From contig JACKOV010000002.1 in NCBI GenBank assembly GCA_024234075.1, positions 816,001 to 880,000 on the forward strand: DNA of 64,000 nt. The letters are read 5' to 3'. How positions within the stretch are numbered: position 1 is the stretch's first letter; each line of letters starts with the position of its first letter. The notes under the pieces are model-generated. The model made no database searches. It was given only the letters and a program-made list of their open reading frames with translations, and had not been told where the DNA came from. Below are positions 61,882 through 64,000 of this stretch, in pieces. Position numbers and translations under genes: made by a program. The stretch is from Nevskiaceae bacterium. Its GTDB lineage: Bacteria > Pseudomonadota > Gammaproteobacteria > Steroidobacterales > Steroidobacteraceae.

Positions 61882-63318
61882 TCAGCGCCCGGCGGCGACG
61901 CCGGTCTGGATCACGCCGGGTGAGTCCTGCGGGAGCGCCGGGCCGCCCGAAGCGGCCAGCGTGCTGCCTGCCGGCCCGGCCGCGACCGGGTCGAGCGTGG
62001 CCAGCAGCGGCGCCGTCGCGCGGCGGAAATCCGCCATCAGCGCAGCCGGCACCGGCTCGGCCTTCGGCAATATCACCTTCTGCGGATCCTTGTGAACGCC
62101 GCGCACCATGTACTCGTAGTGCAGATGCGGGCCGGTCGCGAGACCGGTCATGCCGACGTAGCCGATGACCTGGCTCTGCCGGACGCGCATGCCCTGCGAC
62201 AGCCCTTTCGGGAAGCGCGACAGATGGCCGTAGCGCGTGGTCACGCCGCCGGCATGCGCGATTTCGACGACCTTGCCGTAGCCGCCCTTGACGCCGACGA
62301 ACGCGACCTTGCCGTCGCCGGAGGCATGAACCGGCGTGCCGGTCGGCGCGGCGTAGTCGACGCCTTTGTGGGCGCGGATGCGATTCAGCACCGGGTGCCG
62401 TCGCTGCAGGTTGAAGCGCGAGCTGATGCGCGAGAACTGCACCGGCGCGCGGATGAACGCCTTGCGCAGGCTCTGGCCGTCGGGCGTATAGAACGCCGAC
62501 GTGCCGTCCGGCGAGGTGAAGCGCACCGCCCTATAGGTCTTGCCGGCGTTGACGAACTCGACCGCCAGGATGTCGCCGTCGCCGATGGGTCTGCCGTCCT
62601 GGCTCAGGTGCTCGTAGGTGACGCTGAAACTGTCGTTGCGCTGGATGTCGAGCACGAAGTCGATGTCCCAAGCAAAAATATCGGCGATCTGCAGAGCCGT
62701 CTTGTCGGCGATGCCGGCCGCGCTCGCGGCCTGGAACAGCGAGCTGGTGATCGTGCCGGTGGTAGTGCGGATATCCTTCTCGAGCGGGTTATCGATCACG
62801 TCAGACGAAAAACCGCCTTCGGCCCGCACGACTTTCAGCGTCTCGCTCGGGCTCAGCCGGCGCTCCAGCGCGACCAGCTCGGTGCCGCGCACGCTGAGCT
62901 TCAGTGCTTCGCCGACGTGCAGCCGGTCGAGCTGCTTGCGCAGTTCCGGCAGTGCGCGCAGCGAGGCGAGGTCGGCCAGCGACAGGCTCAGGTTGCGGAA
63001 GATGCGATCGAGCGTGTCGTTGCGGCTGACGATGACCTCGAACGTCGAGAAGCCGAGGCCGGCCTCGTTGATGGGTGCGCGTGCACCGCTGCCGGCGGCG
63101 GCACCATCGGCCGGTGAAGTGGCACCCATCGCCGCGTGGGCTGCCACGGCGGCGGCATCCGTGCCGGCCTGCAGCGCGTCTGCGGCCGGCGTATCCTGCG
63201 GGGCGCTGCCGCGCGACAGCAGCCAGCCAGCCGCCAGCAGCGCGCAGGCGCCGATTTGCAGCCAGCGTGCCTTCGACAGCGACGGGAAGGGCAGGCGGGA
63301 GCGGATCTCGGGTGGCAT
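61882..63318 (-). CDS. M23-family peptidoglycan DD-endopeptidase, MepM-like
   Basis: A 478-residue periplasmic peptidase anchored by an N-terminal hydrophobic segment (residues 18-35). An OapA/LysM-like region follows near residues 90-150 ([16 protein letters not shown]). The LytM domain binds Zn through HKGVDYAAP (HxxxD) and HLHYEYM (HxH), with YGHLSRF between. It cuts peptide cross-links for wall growth. All Zn ligands are present, so it should be active. It is divergent from tyrS across 160 bp, the order seen in Pseudomonas. The C-terminal 50 residues are flexible. Confidence 0.93.
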   Translation of the reverse strand: MPPEIRSRLPFPSLSKARWLQIGACALLAAGWLLSRGSAPQDTPAADALQAGTDAAAVAAHAAMGATSPADGAAAGSGARAPINEAGLGFSTFEVIVSRNDTLDRIFRNLSLSLADLASLRALPELRKQLDRLHVGEALKLSVRGTELVALERRLSPSETLKVVRAEGGFSSDVIDNPLEKDIRTTTGTITSSLFQAASAAGIADKTALQIADIFAWDIDFVLDIQRNDSFSVTYEHLSQDGRPIGDGDILAVEFVNAGKTYRAVRFTSPDGTSAFYTPDGQSLRKAFIRAPVQFSRISSRFNLQRRHPVLNRIRAHKGVDYAAPTGTPVHASGDGKVAFVGVKGGYGKVVEIAHAGGVTTRYGHLSRFPKGLSQGMRVRQSQVIGYVGMTGLATGPHLHYEYMVRGVHKDPQKVILPKAEPVPAALMADFRRATAPLLATLDPVAAGPAGSTLAASGGPALPQDSPGVIQTGVAAGR

Positions 63319-63478
63319 GGACTACACTTATGTCCAAAGATGCCCGAACCGTACCCGAGCCGTGCCGCATGGGTCAATTCGAAGTCCGGCGGACTGTGAT
63401 CCGCTTGACGCAGGTGCCGCAAAAGCGAGAACCGCTGCCCAACTCACCATCGCTCCGATCCCCTCCCGAGACCCGAGA

Positions 63479-64000
63479 ATGACTGCCATTGAAGAACAAC
63501 TGGCCGAGATCCGGCGCGGCGCCGCCGAGCTGCTGGTCGAGGCCGAGCTCGTGAAAAAGCTGCAACGTGGCAAGCCGCTGCGTATCAAGGCGGGTTTCGA
63601 CCCGACCGCACCGGATCTGCACCTAGGCCACACTGTGTTGATCAACAAGATGCGAGCCTTCCAGCAGTTCGGCCACGAGGTCGTGTTCCTGATCGGCGAT
63701 TTCACCGGGATGATCGGCGACCCGACCGGTCGCAATGCGACCCGCCCGCGCCTCACGCCCGAGGCCATCCAGGAAAACGCCCGGACCTACCAGACCCAGA
63801 TCTTCAAGATCCTCGATCCGGCCCGCACCACCATCGAGTTCAACTCGCACTGGTTTTCCAAGATCGATGCCGCCGGGTTGATCGAGATAGCGGCCAAACA
63901 CACCGTGGCCCGGATGCTCGAGCGGGACGATTTCAGCAAGCGCTACCGGGCGAATCAGCCGATCGCGTTGCACGAGTTCCTTTATCCGCTGGTGCAGGGT
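63479..64000 (+). CDS. tyrS: Tyrosyl-tRNA synthetase, N-terminal part (runs off the right edge)
   Basis: The visible 174 codons form the catalytic domain start: [19 protein letters not shown] carrying the HIGH-type HLGH motif, [16 protein letters not shown] and YPLVQG. The [12 protein letters not shown] pattern fits the TyrZ-like bacterial subgroup. The KMSKS motif and the tRNA-binding part lie outside the window. ATG at 63479 has only a weak GAGA upstream. Confidence 0.95.
   Translation, partial: MTAIEEQLAEIRRGAAELLVEAELVKKLQRGKPLRIKAGFDPTAPDLHLGHTVLINKMRAFQQFGHEVVFLIGDFTGMIGDPTGRNATRPRLTPEAIQENARTYQTQIFKILDPARTTIEFNSHWFSKIDAAGLIEIAAKHTVARMLERDDFSKRYRANQPIALHEFLYPLVQG

Overview
The window comes from a high-GC gammaproteobacterium. 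Gene order is Pseudomonas- or Xanthomonas-like: pilG-pilH-pilI-pilJ-chpA-chpC diverges from gshB-tonB3-algH-ruvX-pyrB, pilT-pilU diverges from proC-yggT-yggU, and erpA lies near a bactofilin, an M23 peptidase and tyrS. The absence of yggS, pilK, chpB and anmK from their usual places, and the PyrK-like gene behind pyrB, suggest a lineage outside Pseudomonas such as Nevskiales/Steroidobacterales or a relative. That placement is inference. I see no rRNA, tRNA, CRISPR array, IS element or prophage. This is chromosomal backbone with a few eroded accessory patches.

Layout. 1-2.75 kb: a leftward four-gene operon (small protein, methyltransferase, VOC protein, MFS transporter) of unknown job, with a 14-bp tandem repeat before the VOC gene. 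2.8-8.6 kb: an orphan leftward terminator, then mltD, a lipoprotein, an L,D-transpeptidase and ppnN. 8.7-13.4 kb: small ORFs, a ParA ATPase, htpG, an FKBP lipoprotein and an alpha/beta hydrolase. 13.4-14.0 kb: a decayed DUF433/PIN-like toxin-antitoxin locus. 14.0-19.8 kb: two two-component systems; one has an atypical receiver, the other is Cpx-like with a Spy/CpxP gene. 19.8-25.8 kb: HU, yggU-yggT-proC, and pilT-pilU plus a third retraction-type ATPase. 25.8-31.5 kb: tamA-tamB. 32.2-37.5 kb: gshB-tonB-algH-ruvX-pyrB-pyrK, with a MocR-like remnant between tonB and algH. 37.6-47.7 kb: the Pil-Chp chemosensory operon. 47.8-57 kb: rsmE, bioA, ampD with an MFS gene, a cobalamin adenosyltransferase, an IMPase, pdxH, tyrA, rppH, a DUF6776 protein and a bactofilin. 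57.4-64 kb: erpA, ppx, ppk, an M23 peptidase and the start of tyrS.

Two themes link the genes. One is type IV pilus twitching and its control: the Pil-Chp pathway, three PilT-family ATPases and a TonB3-like protein. The other is envelope building and stress: MltD, L,D-transpeptidase, AmpD, M23 peptidase, TamAB, bactofilin and a Cpx-like system. Start/stop overlaps (GTGA or ATGA) recur within operons and helped fix many starts. I found no clearly new defence or mobile system. The most original leads are the third PilT/U ATPase, the pseudo-receiver regulator, the uncharacterised operon at the left edge, the decayed toxin-antitoxin locus and several possible leaderless or alternative starts.
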